Assembly: GCA_963930775.1 (NCBI GenBank)
Contig: OZ005692.1
Span: 2,032,135-2,096,134, forward strand
Origin: Cliona cf. orientalis
Taxonomy: Eukaryota > Porifera > Demospongiae > Clionaida > Clionaidae
Length of the DNA stretch: 64,000 bases
Direction of reading: 5' to 3'
Part shown: piece by piece, positions 46,738-56,880 of the stretch
How positions within the stretch are numbered: the first letter of the stretch is position 1
How the letters are laid out: each line of letters starts with the position of its first letter
The notes under the pieces: model-generated
What the model was told of the DNA's origin: nothing
The model's input: only the letters and a program-made list of their open reading frames with translations
Database searches by the model: none
Translations under genes and position numbers: made by a program

Positions 46738-48954
46738 CTATATTAAGCTTGCAAACTCCACAGAATCAGTAGGATTGAACATGCCAGTTAATCCACCCAC
46801 CACCATTAGTTCACTGGTGGCAGGAAGGACAACTGCAAAACATTGACGTCTTGCCACAGACATCTCACTGATCACTTCCCAGGAGTTGGTTGTCCGGATG
46901 TAAGCATATACAGTATTAGTAGGTGTATTAGTATCTGTTGGAGACGTGGTCCCGCCAATGGCTATAAGATGACCACAAAAAGATACACAAGTTGACCTAC
47001 AAATGGGAAGATCAGCAAGCTTCCTCCATGTACTACTGAAGTATCCTGACTTTCTTGGGGTGGCTACCTTGGGTGTAGGAGCCGACTGGCAGGACTGCAA
47101 TAGATCACCCAGTGTGCATGAATACACTGACTTTGAGTCATATGATCCTAGTATGTAGAGCTGATCACCACAAACGACTCCTGAAGCTCTTCGAAAGACA
47201 TCTTCTTGAATATTAATACTAGTAGCAATAGACCACTGGTGACCTTCAATACTCATAATTTCGACAGGGCATTCAAAACGTCTGTATCCTGTTCCTCCTA
47301 CTACAATGAGTGATGATTCAGTGCATATTGCAGTAGCTGAAGCCCGCTTTGTTGGCATGGGTGGGAATATTGTAACCCAACCTTCTCTTTCTTTGAGGCT
47401 ATATACATCGTTTGAGTAGCTTCTATTCTTCATGCCTCCAATTGCCGTTAGTATGTGGTTGAAAATAACAAAACAGCTGCAAGTGTTTGGGCAACATGAA
47501 AGTCGAGTCCAAAGGTCACTATCTCTGTTGTAGCACTGTATATTGTCACCATTAACATTAAAGTAAACCATGCTCCCATCTACAACAGCATTGCACGTTC
47601 TGTGCATTTCCTGTGGAGCTGGTTTGCCCTTTCTCCACATCAGTTTCATATCAGTCACATCAGTATACTGATTTTTTGAGGGAAGATTTAACTGCATCTG
47701 TTTCAATTGTCCTTCAAGTGTCCCTTCAATTGGCCCTTTCTTGTGCAATGCTTGCTCCAACTCTCTCCTTAGCTGTTGAATTTCTCTCTCTTTTGCTCTG
47801 ACAGAACGAAGTAGCTCTATGGCTTCACGTTCTTTGGCTGCAAATATTTCTTTTGATTGAACCTCTTGAAGATTTTGTTCTTCTCTTAGGGATTGCAACT
47901 CTCTTGTTTGTGATTCTTGAAGCCGTTGAATCTCTCGTGCATGGTCATCTCTCAGAGAATGCAACTGTTCCTGCATCTCTCTTTGAGTTACTATCGTCTG
48001 AACATCTCTTACACTTTCAGCATACTCATCCGTTATTTTTAGAGCCGCTACTCTCTCACATAGCTGCTGAGCTGAGGGTCGTTCAACATCCCTGTCCTTT
48101 AGACAGTCGAGAGCAATTGACAGAAGGGTGTTACTAGGATCAATTTGATTGATGTGGTTTTGTCGGCGGTCTACTTCAGGGACACATACCATCAGTGTTC
48201 CTCTCGGCAACCCAGGGTGGTTTATTTCTACCCTCTGCATTCGATCATCTGGTTTCGGAAATTGACGAGTCAGTGTCTGGATTGCGATGACACCAAATGA
48301 GAAGCAGTCAATCTTTTCCGTATAGATTGGCTTGTCTTGAACAGCTTCCGGAGGCATGTAGACATCAGTGCCTGGACACATGGTGAAGGTAAGACGACAC
48401 ATTCGTGGATTAAGGTCTCCCAGCTTAGCCATTCCAAAGTCGGTCACTTTAGCCCTAACATTGCTGATCAGCAATACATTGTTGCTGGAGAGATCTCTGT
48501 GGACGATGTCATTGGCATGGAGAAATGTGAGGGCCAGAGCGATATCATGGCAGATGTTGACTTGGATGTGGTAAGGAACCGATCGAGTCGCAGTCTCAAG
48601 GAAGTGGGTCAAGCTCTTGTCCATCAGCTCCATCAAAAGAACCGGCAGACCAGTATCTGGATCTCGATACATGCCCAGGTACTGGATGACATTGGGGTGC
48701 CTGATTGTATTCAGAAACTCACACTCTTGCTCAAACCTCCTGATTGGGAGTCTGTGCTCGTGACCACGCGGCATATGTTGAAGTGCTGTTGGATCAAAAA
48801 GAGTTTCGTGGATGATTTTGGCAGCACACGGGAGGTTGTCGCATTTTGCTCGGCACACTTTGCCATAGGATCCAATGCCCAAGGTCTCCTCTTTAAACAG
48901 CTGGACACTCTTGAATCCGATGGAGCGAGGGGGAGTGGCTTGTTGCTGTGCCAT
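46738..48954 (-). CDS. TKL-type protein kinase with coiled coil and kelch repeats
   Basis: A single uninterrupted frame of 738 residues. The kinase domain is about 15-310: loop GIGSYG (26-31), Lys46 in AAK, HRDLSSNN (152-159), DFG (172-174), PPEA as the APE-like motif (201-204) and DCFSFGV. All catalytic residues are present, so it should be active; HRDLSSNN suggests the TKL group. Residues about 325-425 are Glu/Arg/Gln-rich heptads, a coiled coil probably for dimerisation. Residues about 440-738 contain kelch repeats (repeated VVGG, AIGG and MPTKRAS words) that likely form a beta-propeller for binding partners. The first Met (MAQQQATPPRS) directly precedes the domain; a 5' UTR intron upstream is possible. 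A decayed fragment of the kelch part lies at 56553-56702. Confidence 0.9.
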   Translation of the reverse strand: MAQQQATPPRSIGFKSVQLFKEETLGIGSYGKVCRAKCDNLPCAAKIIHETLFDPTALQHMPRGHEHRLPIRRFEQECEFLNTIRHPNVIQYLGMYRDPDTGLPVLLMELMDKSLTHFLETATRSVPYHIQVNICHDIALALTFLHANDIVHRDLSSNNVLLISNVRAKVTDFGMAKLGDLNPRMCRLTFTMCPGTDVYMPPEAVQDKPIYTEKIDCFSFGVIAIQTLTRQFPKPDDRMQRVEINHPGLPRGTLMVCVPEVDRRQNHINQIDPSNTLLSIALDCLKDRDVERPSAQQLCERVAALKITDEYAESVRDVQTIVTQREMQEQLHSLRDDHAREIQRLQESQTRELQSLREEQNLQEVQSKEIFAAKEREAIELLRSVRAKEREIQQLRRELEQALHKKGPIEGTLEGQLKQMQLNLPSKNQYTDVTDMKLMWRKGKPAPQEMHRTCNAVVDGSMVYFNVNGDNIQCYNRDSDLWTRLSCCPNTCSCFVIFNHILTAIGGMKNRSYSNDVYSLKEREGWVTIFPPMPTKRASATAICTESSLIVVGGTGYRRFECPVEIMSIEGHQWSIATSINIQEDVFRRASGVVCGDQLYILGSYDSKSVYSCTLGDLLQSCQSAPTPKVATPRKSGYFSSTWRKLADLPICRSTCVSFCGHLIAIGGTTSPTDTNTPTNTVYAYIRTTNSWEVISEMSVARRQCFAVVLPATSELMVVGGLTGMFNPTDSVEFASLI

Positions 48955-49351
48955 TGAAACGGCAGAAAGGTCACTGAAATATAAATAAAAAGTTCAAAAT
49001 ACGGAGAGAAAAACCTGATAATAATTATTCAACCTATACACACCTGGGGATATTCACCTACCTTTAATACAGCAGAGAAGAACACTGTACACAATAAATG
49101 TCATGCGATGTTCCGCCACAAGAAGTACTGCCCCACCCCCCTATGATACGAAAGGTCATGCATTGCGCATGCGCACAAAGGTCGCGCGCAGCGCAATTGA
49201 AAATTTCTGGCGGGAATAATTATCTCATCTTAGTTCAGTGGGTCAAGACTCAAGTGTTTCACTATAGCACAATTTTATGGTAAAAATAATACACCATCAT
49301 AAAAATTAATAAACAGATGTGTGTACCTTAGTAATATAAAATCTGTACTAA
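48955..49351. promoter_or_regulatory. Promoter spacer of the kinase-kelch gene
   Basis: The spacer is CpG-bearing around 49130-49200, with the TGCGCATGCGCA palindrome at 49164 and GCGCGCAGCGC just after it. It also includes the 3' flank of the transporter gene on the same strand. Confidence 0.45.
49164..49175. promoter_or_regulatory. NRF1-like palindrome TGCGCATGCGCA
   Basis: Identical to the 12-mer at 5757, lying 210 bp upstream of the kinase-kelch start codon. Confidence 0.5.
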
Positions 49352-51238
49352 CTAACTATTGATAGTGTGCACATCAAGGTTATCGTAGTCATCATAGTCA
49401 TAGTTGGGTTCATCTCGAGCATTAGCATAGTACTCTTCAGCATAGCGATAGATGTTGTCAGGTTCATCTCTCACTCTATACTGGTACTTCCGAGCAACAC
49501 ATGTGTAAGCCACTATCCCAATAAGGGCTATGATGACATTGATAAGATAGTAGACAAAACCACAACTGGGGAATTTCAGCTGCCACTTCCACTGGGTAAA
49601 TGGCAAATAGACAATGACAATTCCAATCAGCTGAAAGACTCCCTTGACGGCAAAGAAGGTGCCGATTAGCAGGCCTTTCATTCCATGAGGGCTCTGAGCA
49701 CATATAAACTCATAAATAGCAATGTAGAGAAGCAGATAGCCTATTGCATTGAGACAATTTTGGGTAATGAGGATACGTGAGCTTATGGCTGCAGAAAAAG
49801 TATCAGACTCGGTGATATTTTGCATGTCGTTGGGTATGTATGATGCAAAACATGGAATTGAGCTTGAAATTTTGGTGTGCCCATAAGTATCCAACGCTAG
49901 TGTGCATAAAGCAGAGAGGAAAATAAAGATCATCCCAAGTCCTATTCTCTTGAGTATTCCTGGGATACAGTTTAGTAAGAAAGGTCGCAGTAGGCAAAGA
50001 TACAGGGGAATGAGAATTGCTATCAGTAATAATATTAAGCCACCACTTTTGATTAGTAAATTGTCATAACTGTTGTAAATATGAACAGAAAACTTTGTGA
50101 CGATTCCACTAACTGAAATATCCACCGTCAGAATCGGTCCTAAGCTCAGCAAGACGCATAAAATTCCCAAGAAAACTTTGATATCCTCCACCTGTTCGGT
50201 TGTGAAGGGTCCTCCATATTTCTCCTTGCCAAAGTCAAGGCGGGAGGGAAGCTCATCCTCACAGTAGGTGAAGGCACTGCGACGAATTGGATTAGTGTGA
50301 TCTTTGGCAAATTTAAGCACTCTGTAAACCAACTGGTATGGATTTTTGGATCCTGAATCAATAATAAACCACTGACCCCCCTTGTACTTGTAAATGCAAA
50401 TTGTTACTCCAAGGAAGCATGTTGCTATTGCAACTATACCTAACATACATAAGACAACAGTGTAAAGGGAATCGTCATAACTGCCCTTCGTATATAAAAA
50501 CGAAGTACAGATCTTGATTAGAGACGAGCCCAGATAAGACGTCCAGACATACCAATAAATATAGAGCACAGAGTCATCAGTAGAAGCATCATGGAGCTGG
50601 TCTAATCCAAATTGAATCACATTGGCACTGAATGTAACAAAACCTCCAACGATAGCAATAATTCCCAAGAAAAACGGAATGCCCAGTGATAAGACAATTT
50701 GAACAATCGTAGCAAGTGGATACTTGATAATAAGCAAATATCCAGCCACTATACCTCCCCAGAACACCATCAAGATAAAGATCCAAAATATGACGTACAC
50801 ACTAGTCAGTATCGTTTTGTATCTTCCCCATCGAGTTTCGGCCATGCACCCAGCTAGAGGGTAAAATAGAAGAAGGAAAGCAGAGCCTCCATACAAGATT
50901 GGTATGAAAATGAAACTCTGGCTACGAAATCCTTCAAGACTTGGAATGTTATTGATGCTGTATACATAAAAACTAGGATCAAAGAAAGTGCTCAGACTTG
51001 CCACAATAATCAAGTTCCAAATTAGCATCAGTAGAGCAGCTTTTGATCTTAAGCAACATCGATATCGCCTATGGCACTTTGTTTTCATATTTAGTCTACC
51101 TCTCCACCCTCGCTTATCCCTTTCATTGCTTACTAGCAACGGTGTACGTGTGCTGTCTCTCCCATCTCTTGGCTGCTCTGATTCATCCATTTCCCTACAC
51201 TGTAAAACTTCAATTCCTGATTGATGATACGCCGCCAT
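49352..51238 (-). CDS. POT/PTR (SLC15-like) proton-coupled transporter, divergent
   Basis: A single exon of 628 residues with about 11-12 hydrophobic helices, for example near 66-86, 108-130, 143-171, 178-205 and 257-282. Large soluble ends flank them, with a Tyr/Asp/Glu-rich C-terminus. The segment at 322-354 (FTYCEDELPSRLDFGKEKYGG then PFTTEQVED) resembles the loop of a POT-like family in invertebrates related to SLC15A4, next to the central helix break. POT members import peptides, histidine or nitrate with protons. The classical EXXER motif of helix 1 is not evident, so the substrate is open. The first 80 codons are duplicated as a fragment at 62541-62785. Confidence 0.7.
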   Translation of the reverse strand: MAAYHQSGIEVLQCREMDESEQPRDGRDSTRTPLLVSNERDKRGWRGRLNMKTKCHRRYRCCLRSKAALLMLIWNLIIVASLSTFFDPSFYVYSINNIPSLEGFRSQSFIFIPILYGGSAFLLLFYPLAGCMAETRWGRYKTILTSVYVIFWIFILMVFWGGIVAGYLLIIKYPLATIVQIVLSLGIPFFLGIIAIVGGFVTFSANVIQFGLDQLHDASTDDSVLYIYWYVWTSYLGSSLIKICTSFLYTKGSYDDSLYTVVLCMLGIVAIATCFLGVTICIYKYKGGQWFIIDSGSKNPYQLVYRVLKFAKDHTNPIRRSAFTYCEDELPSRLDFGKEKYGGPFTTEQVEDIKVFLGILCVLLSLGPILTVDISVSGIVTKFSVHIYNSYDNLLIKSGGLILLLIAILIPLYLCLLRPFLLNCIPGILKRIGLGMIFIFLSALCTLALDTYGHTKISSSIPCFASYIPNDMQNITESDTFSAAISSRILITQNCLNAIGYLLLYIAIYEFICAQSPHGMKGLLIGTFFAVKGVFQLIGIVIVYLPFTQWKWQLKFPSCGFVYYLINVIIALIGIVAYTCVARKYQYRVRDEPDNIYRYAEEYYANARDEPNYDYDDYDNLDVHTINS

Positions 51239-51785
51239 TTTCTGAATCAGTCCTTCTTCTTCTTCAATAGCTAAATCTGCTTGTCAGAGTCTTCAGTGAT
51301 ACAGTTGCAGCAAGCTGAATTTGACAATACCGGTAATATTATAGCAGTGGAATGGGTGTGGAGTGATAGTAGCTAGCTATAATATGTCTGTATAGGCAGC
51401 AGCAGTGTCATGTGATGAGCCCTTGACCACAGATACTACACATTCATCCCACTTCCTGTGATAGCTGTCTCCATCGTCGATTCAGCTTGAAAAAAGAAAA
51501 TTATGTATACTCAACAACAATAGGTATAATAATAATATTATTATTATTATGTCCATACCTAACATTGCTGTAACATAACTACGTCAGTTTTTCCTGCTAA
51601 GGTAGCAAGCTAGCTAGCTATAAAAATTTTTGTACAAAAAGAACAGTATTAGATATGGCATACACTACAATGTCATACCGGTACTACTGTATAATCATAG
51701 TAGCTACTGTGTCTGAGCACACTGATTAACTATTAATTTTATACATAATTCATTTTTGTATGGTTGTCTTTAATTTGAAACCTTT
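51239..51785. other. Transporter upstream spacer, part of a duplicated block
   Basis: From about 51408 rightward the sequence is collinear with 63122 onward (shared words GATGAGCCCTTGACCACAG, TTTTTCCTGCTAAG and GTGTCTGAGCACACTGA). It is non-coding. Confidence 0.7.
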
Positions 51786-52540
51786 TCAATTACTCCAATC
51801 ATTGGCAAAATTGACAACATCATCTTTGGAGGTTAAATTGAATGCACATTCTCTATTGACCTTTGAGAACGAGACAAAAAATTTTTCATCCCTCCTTTCA
51901 AGCTCTTCTCCGAGAAAAAACGATGCTGCTTTGGCTTTCGTGAAAAGACAAGCAGCCAGAATTTTCGCTGGATGCTTGAACCTCTTGCTTGCAAACTGCC
52001 CAAGCGTAGCTATCGCTAGCTGAACCGATGGGTCCTTGGAACCAGAGGACTCACACTCACCAATGAGAAGATAAACATACTCACTCAAGCGCCTTGCATA
52101 GAAATCAGGTGTTGCTTCAACACATATACTATAGTTTCTTCTCCAATGCCAATCTCATACACCACGTTAGAACCACCATGAGCTGCAGTAGAAGTTGCTT
52201 CTGGGCAAACCATTATGTTTGTTTCCCTCCGAAGCTGAAGATAACTTGAGCAGCTCCACTCCACAGTTGGTCAAGTTTCCGCCTTTTTATGTTGCCACCG
52301 AGTTCAGCAGCAGAGCTTATGATGCTACGGAGTGAACTTGCGAAAGATGGCTCAAGTGTTGATAATTAAGTTGGCTCAAGTGTTGGTAAGCTTATGTGTA
52401 CCTTGCATTGACATTCAATAATTATTGCAGGATTATTTGCTCTGTCATTCAGTAGGCTAAACCTGGTCATCTCAGTGGACGTGATGGGTTTACCATCAAC
52501 TATGCTGTCATGCTGCAAGCTTGTTGCTACTAATACCTAT
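51786..52540 (-). pseudogene. Copy C of the PD-(D/E)XK-like family (decayed)
   Basis: The 3' part reads in one frame (51786-52088) and aligns closely with copy D (63473-64000). Compared with D it has a 5-nt insertion near 52125, further small indels near 52230, a partly duplicated GGCTCAAGTGTTG region near 52350-52380, and a 4-nt loss near 51803 that changes the C-terminus. Upstream remnants resembling copy A continue to about 52540. Several frame breaks make a working product unlikely. Confidence 0.8.
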
Positions 52541-52931
52541 AGTATATCTGATATCATTATTATGTAATGTGTGTATGATGTCATGATGTTATGTTCAGGA
52601 TGAGACTGAGTCAAATTTACAGTAAAGTAGCTAGGACTAGAATTACCTTAATCTGAGAGTCTAGCAAGCTCTAAAGTACTATGCAATACACATTGCAAAA
52701 ATTGAAATTAATAATAAGCTCACACACAGTATGACATTGTATTATTATTATTGTTTGGAACTAGTACTAGCTTGTACTACTGCTAAAACTAAAGGTTCTA
52801 CAATGACGTTGATATAGCTATAGCAAGTTTATTAGGTAGCTAAATATAATTCTGAGTAGATAATACATGTACAAAATTATTATATTTAACACTTTAAATT
52901 TTTTTTTCTGATGTTCACATCGCCTCGATCA

Positions 52932-54115
52932 TTAATTGATTGGCTTGCTTAAAACCAAATCAATTACGCCATTTATGGTATCAGCAAACCCTCTGATATC
53001 ATCTTTAGAAGTCAAATTGAATGCACACTCCCTGTTAACTTTTGAGAACGAGACATATCTTCTTTCATCTCTCCTTCCAAGCTCTTCACCAAGAAATACC
53101 GATGCTGTCTTGGCCTTAGTAAAGAGGCACGCAGCCAGTTTTTTGGCAGGGTGCACAAATCTATCGTCTGCAAATTGCCCAAGTGTGGCTATTGCAAGTT
53201 GTACTGTTGGGTCCTTTGAGCCAGAGGACTGACACTCACCGATCAGGAGATAAATGTATTCATCAGCTTCCTTTGCATAAAAATCAGGTGTTGCTTCGAC
53301 ATATATAGTTTCCTCTCCGATGCCAATCTCGTACACCACTTTGGAACCAGCGTCAGCTGCAGTGGAAGTTCCTTCGGGGAATACCATTATGTCTGATTTT
53401 CCATCCAGGCTGAAGACAAGTTCCAGAAGTTGAACTGCACAGTTGGTCAAATTTCCGCCCCTCATTTTGCCACCTAGTTGTGCAGCAGAACTTGTGATTT
53501 TTCGAAGGTGAGTTGCAAAGGATGGCTCAATAGAGGTTATATTTTTATGCACTTTGCACTGACATTCAATCATTGGAGGGTTTGCACGATCTTCACATAC
53601 CAGTTGCAGTAACCTGGTTTTCTCCTCGGCAGTAATCGGCCTATTATTGATTACGCTATCATGCTGGAAGCATGTGGCTATTAAATTTGCCTATTCTTCA
53701 TAAAGAATACTCTTGGTTGGTACTGTCTTGAAGAGGCCAAGCATTTCTCCAACACGTTTGTGCCATGGGTTTGATGGTCACTATTGCTTGCAGCTGCAGC
53801 ATGATCACTACTCAATTTTTTGATATGCACTTCCCTTGTCATTGACCTTGTCTGTCTAGTTGTAGGAGCAGAAGGTGGTGGCATTAGCTGCAGGCCTAGC
53901 ATTTCTGCAACACGCTTTTGGGTTTGCCTTCTACATGCACCACTGCCTGCACGCTTACTTGTCTTTTTGACATAACCTCCTCCAGTCATTGATCTTGTCA
54001 CTCTACCAGAATGAGGTTTCACTTCAGCTTTTTTCATAGTTGCTGTACTGTTAGCTGCTATTTTCAGCTCGTTATCAACCACCAACTTCTGATCTGCCAC
54101 TGCAACAGCTGCCAT
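52932..54115 (-). pseudogene. Copy A of the PD-(D/E)XK-like family (frameshift and stop)
   Basis: The first part (54115-53681) opens with ATG and encodes a basic N-terminal region with two TRSM motifs (GRVTRSMTGG and TRQTRSMTRE). Near 53755-53765 an indel relative to copy B shifts the frame. Even in the ancestral frame a TAG follows near 53690, where B reads Glu-Gln. The rest (53573-52932) is open and contains EATPDFY, a GECQSSGSKDP segment and an intact C-terminus. The domain looks like a PD-(D/E)XK nuclease fold by pattern only. Confidence 0.75.
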
Positions 54116-54353
54116 TTACCAAAGCAATTTGAATAACAGCTAGCTATGTGATAGTCAACTAGGACACAACAATGCTTTTATAATAAAGCTATAGCGGCGC
54201 AAGTCATATTATTATCGTGCTACACTTCTATTATAGCTACATTGTAAAATTTTGTAAGCTGCATGAATTCCTTACGTCATCTAGCTATAAGTGTGCATGC
54301 ACTGGCAACATGTGATTAATATATCCATAATATTATTTGGCAGTTATATATAG

Positions 54354-54688
54354 TATACATAGGCGTAGGAACCAGGGGGGCACTGGGGGCACGTGCCCCC
54401 CAACCAGCAAGGAAGGGGACCAGTGCCCCATTAGCCAGAGCAGTGTCTGTAGCTATATATATGCTGTAATAGGTCTGACTATGAAATATCATATTTAATT
54501 TTGAGAATAAGTAGCTATAGCTAAAGTCCGTTTCTGATAGATTTACTGTTCGTTTCTTTATTGTTGCAACCTTGCTTGACACTGTCATTAATGCCAAAAG
54601 GGCATGGTCGCAAAATTTCACGCGCACTTTGCGCGCAATAATTACAATGCCCCCTCAACCATTATCATCTTCCTATGCCTATGGTATA
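54354..54688. mobile_element. MITE family 3 (about 335 bp)
   Basis: The left end TATACATAGGCGTAGGAA is mirrored at the right end (TTCCTATGCCTATGGTATA). Inside is a G-run then C-run foldback (GGGGGGCACTGGGGGCACGTGCCCCCC). No useful ORF. It lies between copy A and the zinc-finger remnant Z1. Confidence 0.65.
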
Positions 54689-55701
54689 GCTATACTAATG
54701 CTAATTGTGTGCCATGATTATACATCTACAGTCTTCCGTATACCACTTATCGAAGGGTTATTTAACCCAGTTTGGGTTACCCCAGTTGCATGCACAAGTA
54801 ATCAAGCAATATTTTATAGATCAGGGATACCTGAAGCCTGGGCAGCTTATGGCCAGGGCTTAAATTAGCCACTGAAAGATTCTGTAAATTACCAATTAAA
54901 TATAGAGGCTTCTATTGATTTCAAAGAGTCTATAGCTAGCATGCCAGAATATTATCATGATATCCTATAGGAGGTAAGAGTTTGGCTTCAACCTTTTTAG
55001 GCTGAGATTATTTATCACCATAATATTCGTGACCACCTGGTGATCTTGGAATGCATTCGCAACTGCAGTTTGCAATTGGATCTGGTATCATTAATCAAGA
55101 GGCTAAGTGGTTTCCAAGGGTTTCATGGCTGCTTCAAATGTTTGGTGGTCACTTGAAGCTTTAGACTTTAAGTGGCATAATATTAGTATTTGATAAATTT
55201 GAAGAACTACACTTCTAATGTTAACGTTATTCCCCTGTGTTCATGATGGTCAAGGCTCAAAATTAATTACATAATATCACTCTACCTTTTTGTAACCAGA
55301 TGGTGCAAGCAAAATAAATTGGGCTAAAATAATCTTCATTGTATTTTTATTATCATGCATGCATAGTATAATATTATAGTATGGATCATAACGTTAATGT
55401 TTGGTTGTGTCCAAGGTTAAAAAAATTCATTCACTGCAATTTGGAAATTGACTGGTACATAGTCTATTCGAAGTTCATGATCAGTCCTCATAAACCAGCC
55501 ATTTGAGCTGCGTTTTCAAGAGCAGCTATATACATTATGGGTGCATGTTGCCAAAATAAAAGACACTAAGTCTTGATTACAATGTGGTCACATGAGTATA
55601 ATACAAATTTAAAGTTAAAGAAAGATGGACGGATGCCTCATGCACACACACACACACACATATATTATATATACACAAATACACAATGTCATACGTAGGA
55701 G
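54689..55701. other. Spacer left of zinc-finger remnant Z1
   Basis: No coding signal. A (CA)n run at about 55645-55662 precedes the Z1 end, and a similar run precedes Z2 near 60570, so the duplicated block includes this flank. Confidence 0.5.
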
Positions 55702-56339
55702 TTACTGTTCAATGGAGGCAATAGTAACAGACACAACAGGAGTCTGCAACAGAGTAGCTGCTGTCTCATTCATCACTCCCCCTCCACCTCCTCCACTATT
55801 CAACAAAGATGACTCCACTGATGAAGGTGACCCTGATGACCCCTCACTACCAGAATTACTACTTGTAGTCATACTTGTTCCCACGGCAGTGGTAGCAGTT
55901 GCAGCAGATGTGGACACGCCCATGAACTGAAGCAGCTGCAGCCTTGAAAGCCTCACTCTCAACGATCGACTGGATCAGATTGCTGTCTACGCTCGGTATC
56001 GCTGTGGTACTGGATGCATTTGCCACCTCATTCACCAGTACGCTCATATTGGTGAGAGGAACATCCTCAGATTCACTGAGATTCCGTAGGACAATCCCTG
56101 CAGGAAGACCAAGATATTTAGCCTTTTCTTGGTGCTCGTCAGTATGCGAGTGTTGACTCATCTTAATTGCGAGAATCGTAGAAGATTTTCCCACAAACAT
56201 GGCACGAGTAGACTCGCTTTGCTTTGTTATAGTTGGGGTGAGTCTTGATGTATTGCTTGTAGCTGTACTCGCTGTTGAAGCCGGCGTCACACTGACGACA
56301 ATTGAACATGCTCACTCCATTGTGGATCTCTATGTGTGC
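55702..56339 (-). pseudogene. Z1: last exon of a C2H2 zinc-finger gene, decayed
   Basis: The exon begins after a good acceptor at 56340 and encodes a finger (CRQCDAGFNSEYSYKQYIKTH) and a second finger start (CHVCGKIFY). The tail is Ser/Thr/Gly-rich and shared with Z2. Against Z2 there is an extra TTAA in the second finger near 56164 (bringing a TAA in frame) and an extra 4 nt near 55922, so the frame is broken twice. Upstream finger exons are absent, replaced by a MITE, a kelch fragment and a SINE. Confidence 0.75.
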
Positions 56340-56389
56340 CTGCATAGAGGAGGAGATGACAAGTGTCATACAATGTACATGTACATAAT

Positions 56390-56547
56390 TACCGTATAGC
56401 CGGAAAATTAAATTTGGCGGTTTGGTGGTCTGTATTACAACCACCAATTTAAAATCCGCCAAACTTTCCTACCCCCATATTATTATACGTATGGCAATCC
56501 CGTACCAAACTGCCAAATTAAATCTGCCAATATTTATTCTTGCAATA
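56390..56547. mobile_element. MITE family 1, copy 4 (truncated)
   Basis: It begins TACCGTATAGCCGGAAAATT and keeps the internal CCGCCAAACTTTCCTAC and ACCAAACTGCCAAATT boxes. The far inverted end is missing after TTGCAATAG, where the kelch fragment begins. Confidence 0.75.
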
Positions 56548-56552
56548 GTGTA

Positions 56553-56702
56553 TCATGAGTGATGGTTCAGTGTATATTGCATGCAGTATAGCTGAAGCCC
56601 GCTTTGTGGGCATGGGTGTGAATAAGGTAACCCAAGCCCCTTTTTCATTGAAGCTAGCTATATAGTTGCAGTGTGTCTTTAGGCCTCCAATTGGCAGGAC
56701 CC
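56553..56702 (-). pseudogene. Fragment of a kinase-kelch gene (kelch part)
   Basis: About 150 bp match 47303-47445 of the kinase-kelch gene: GAGTGATG(G/A)TTCAGTG, TAGCTGAAGCCCGCTTTG and GGCCTCCAATTG (one substitution). The peptide words WVT.F.PMPTKRASA and TE.SL are recognisable, but insertions break the frame. It is a dead piece from this or a related gene. Confidence 0.8.
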
Positions 56703-56729
56703 AGGATATAATTATAATAACATTAACCA

Positions 56730-56880
56730 CATGTATTAAGTGGATCTCGTTATGTACAGAGATCCTACAAGAACTTAGAAAAATTTCGAGAAGTGAAAGG
56801 TATAAAGCGAGATTTGAACCAGCTACATTCTGTTTGGCACACAATTACAAGAGCCCCAACCGCCACACCACCACTGTTAC
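56730..56880 (-). mobile_element. tRNA-derived SINE
   Basis: On the minus strand a pol III A box (TGGCGGTTGGGG, 56865-56854) is followed about 45 nt later by a B box (GGTTCAAATC, 56820-56811), the internal promoter layout of a tRNA head. The body does not fold as a functional tRNA, and a GGATCTC/GAGATCC hairpin follows near 56742-56765. Confidence 0.55.

Noticed and set aside
47613-48957. Plus-strand frames under the kinase-kelch gene
   Set aside because: They are antisense shadows of a strongly supported coding exon.
56741-56880. tRNA gene on the minus strand
   Set aside because: A and B boxes are present but no cloverleaf closes; a SINE head fits better.
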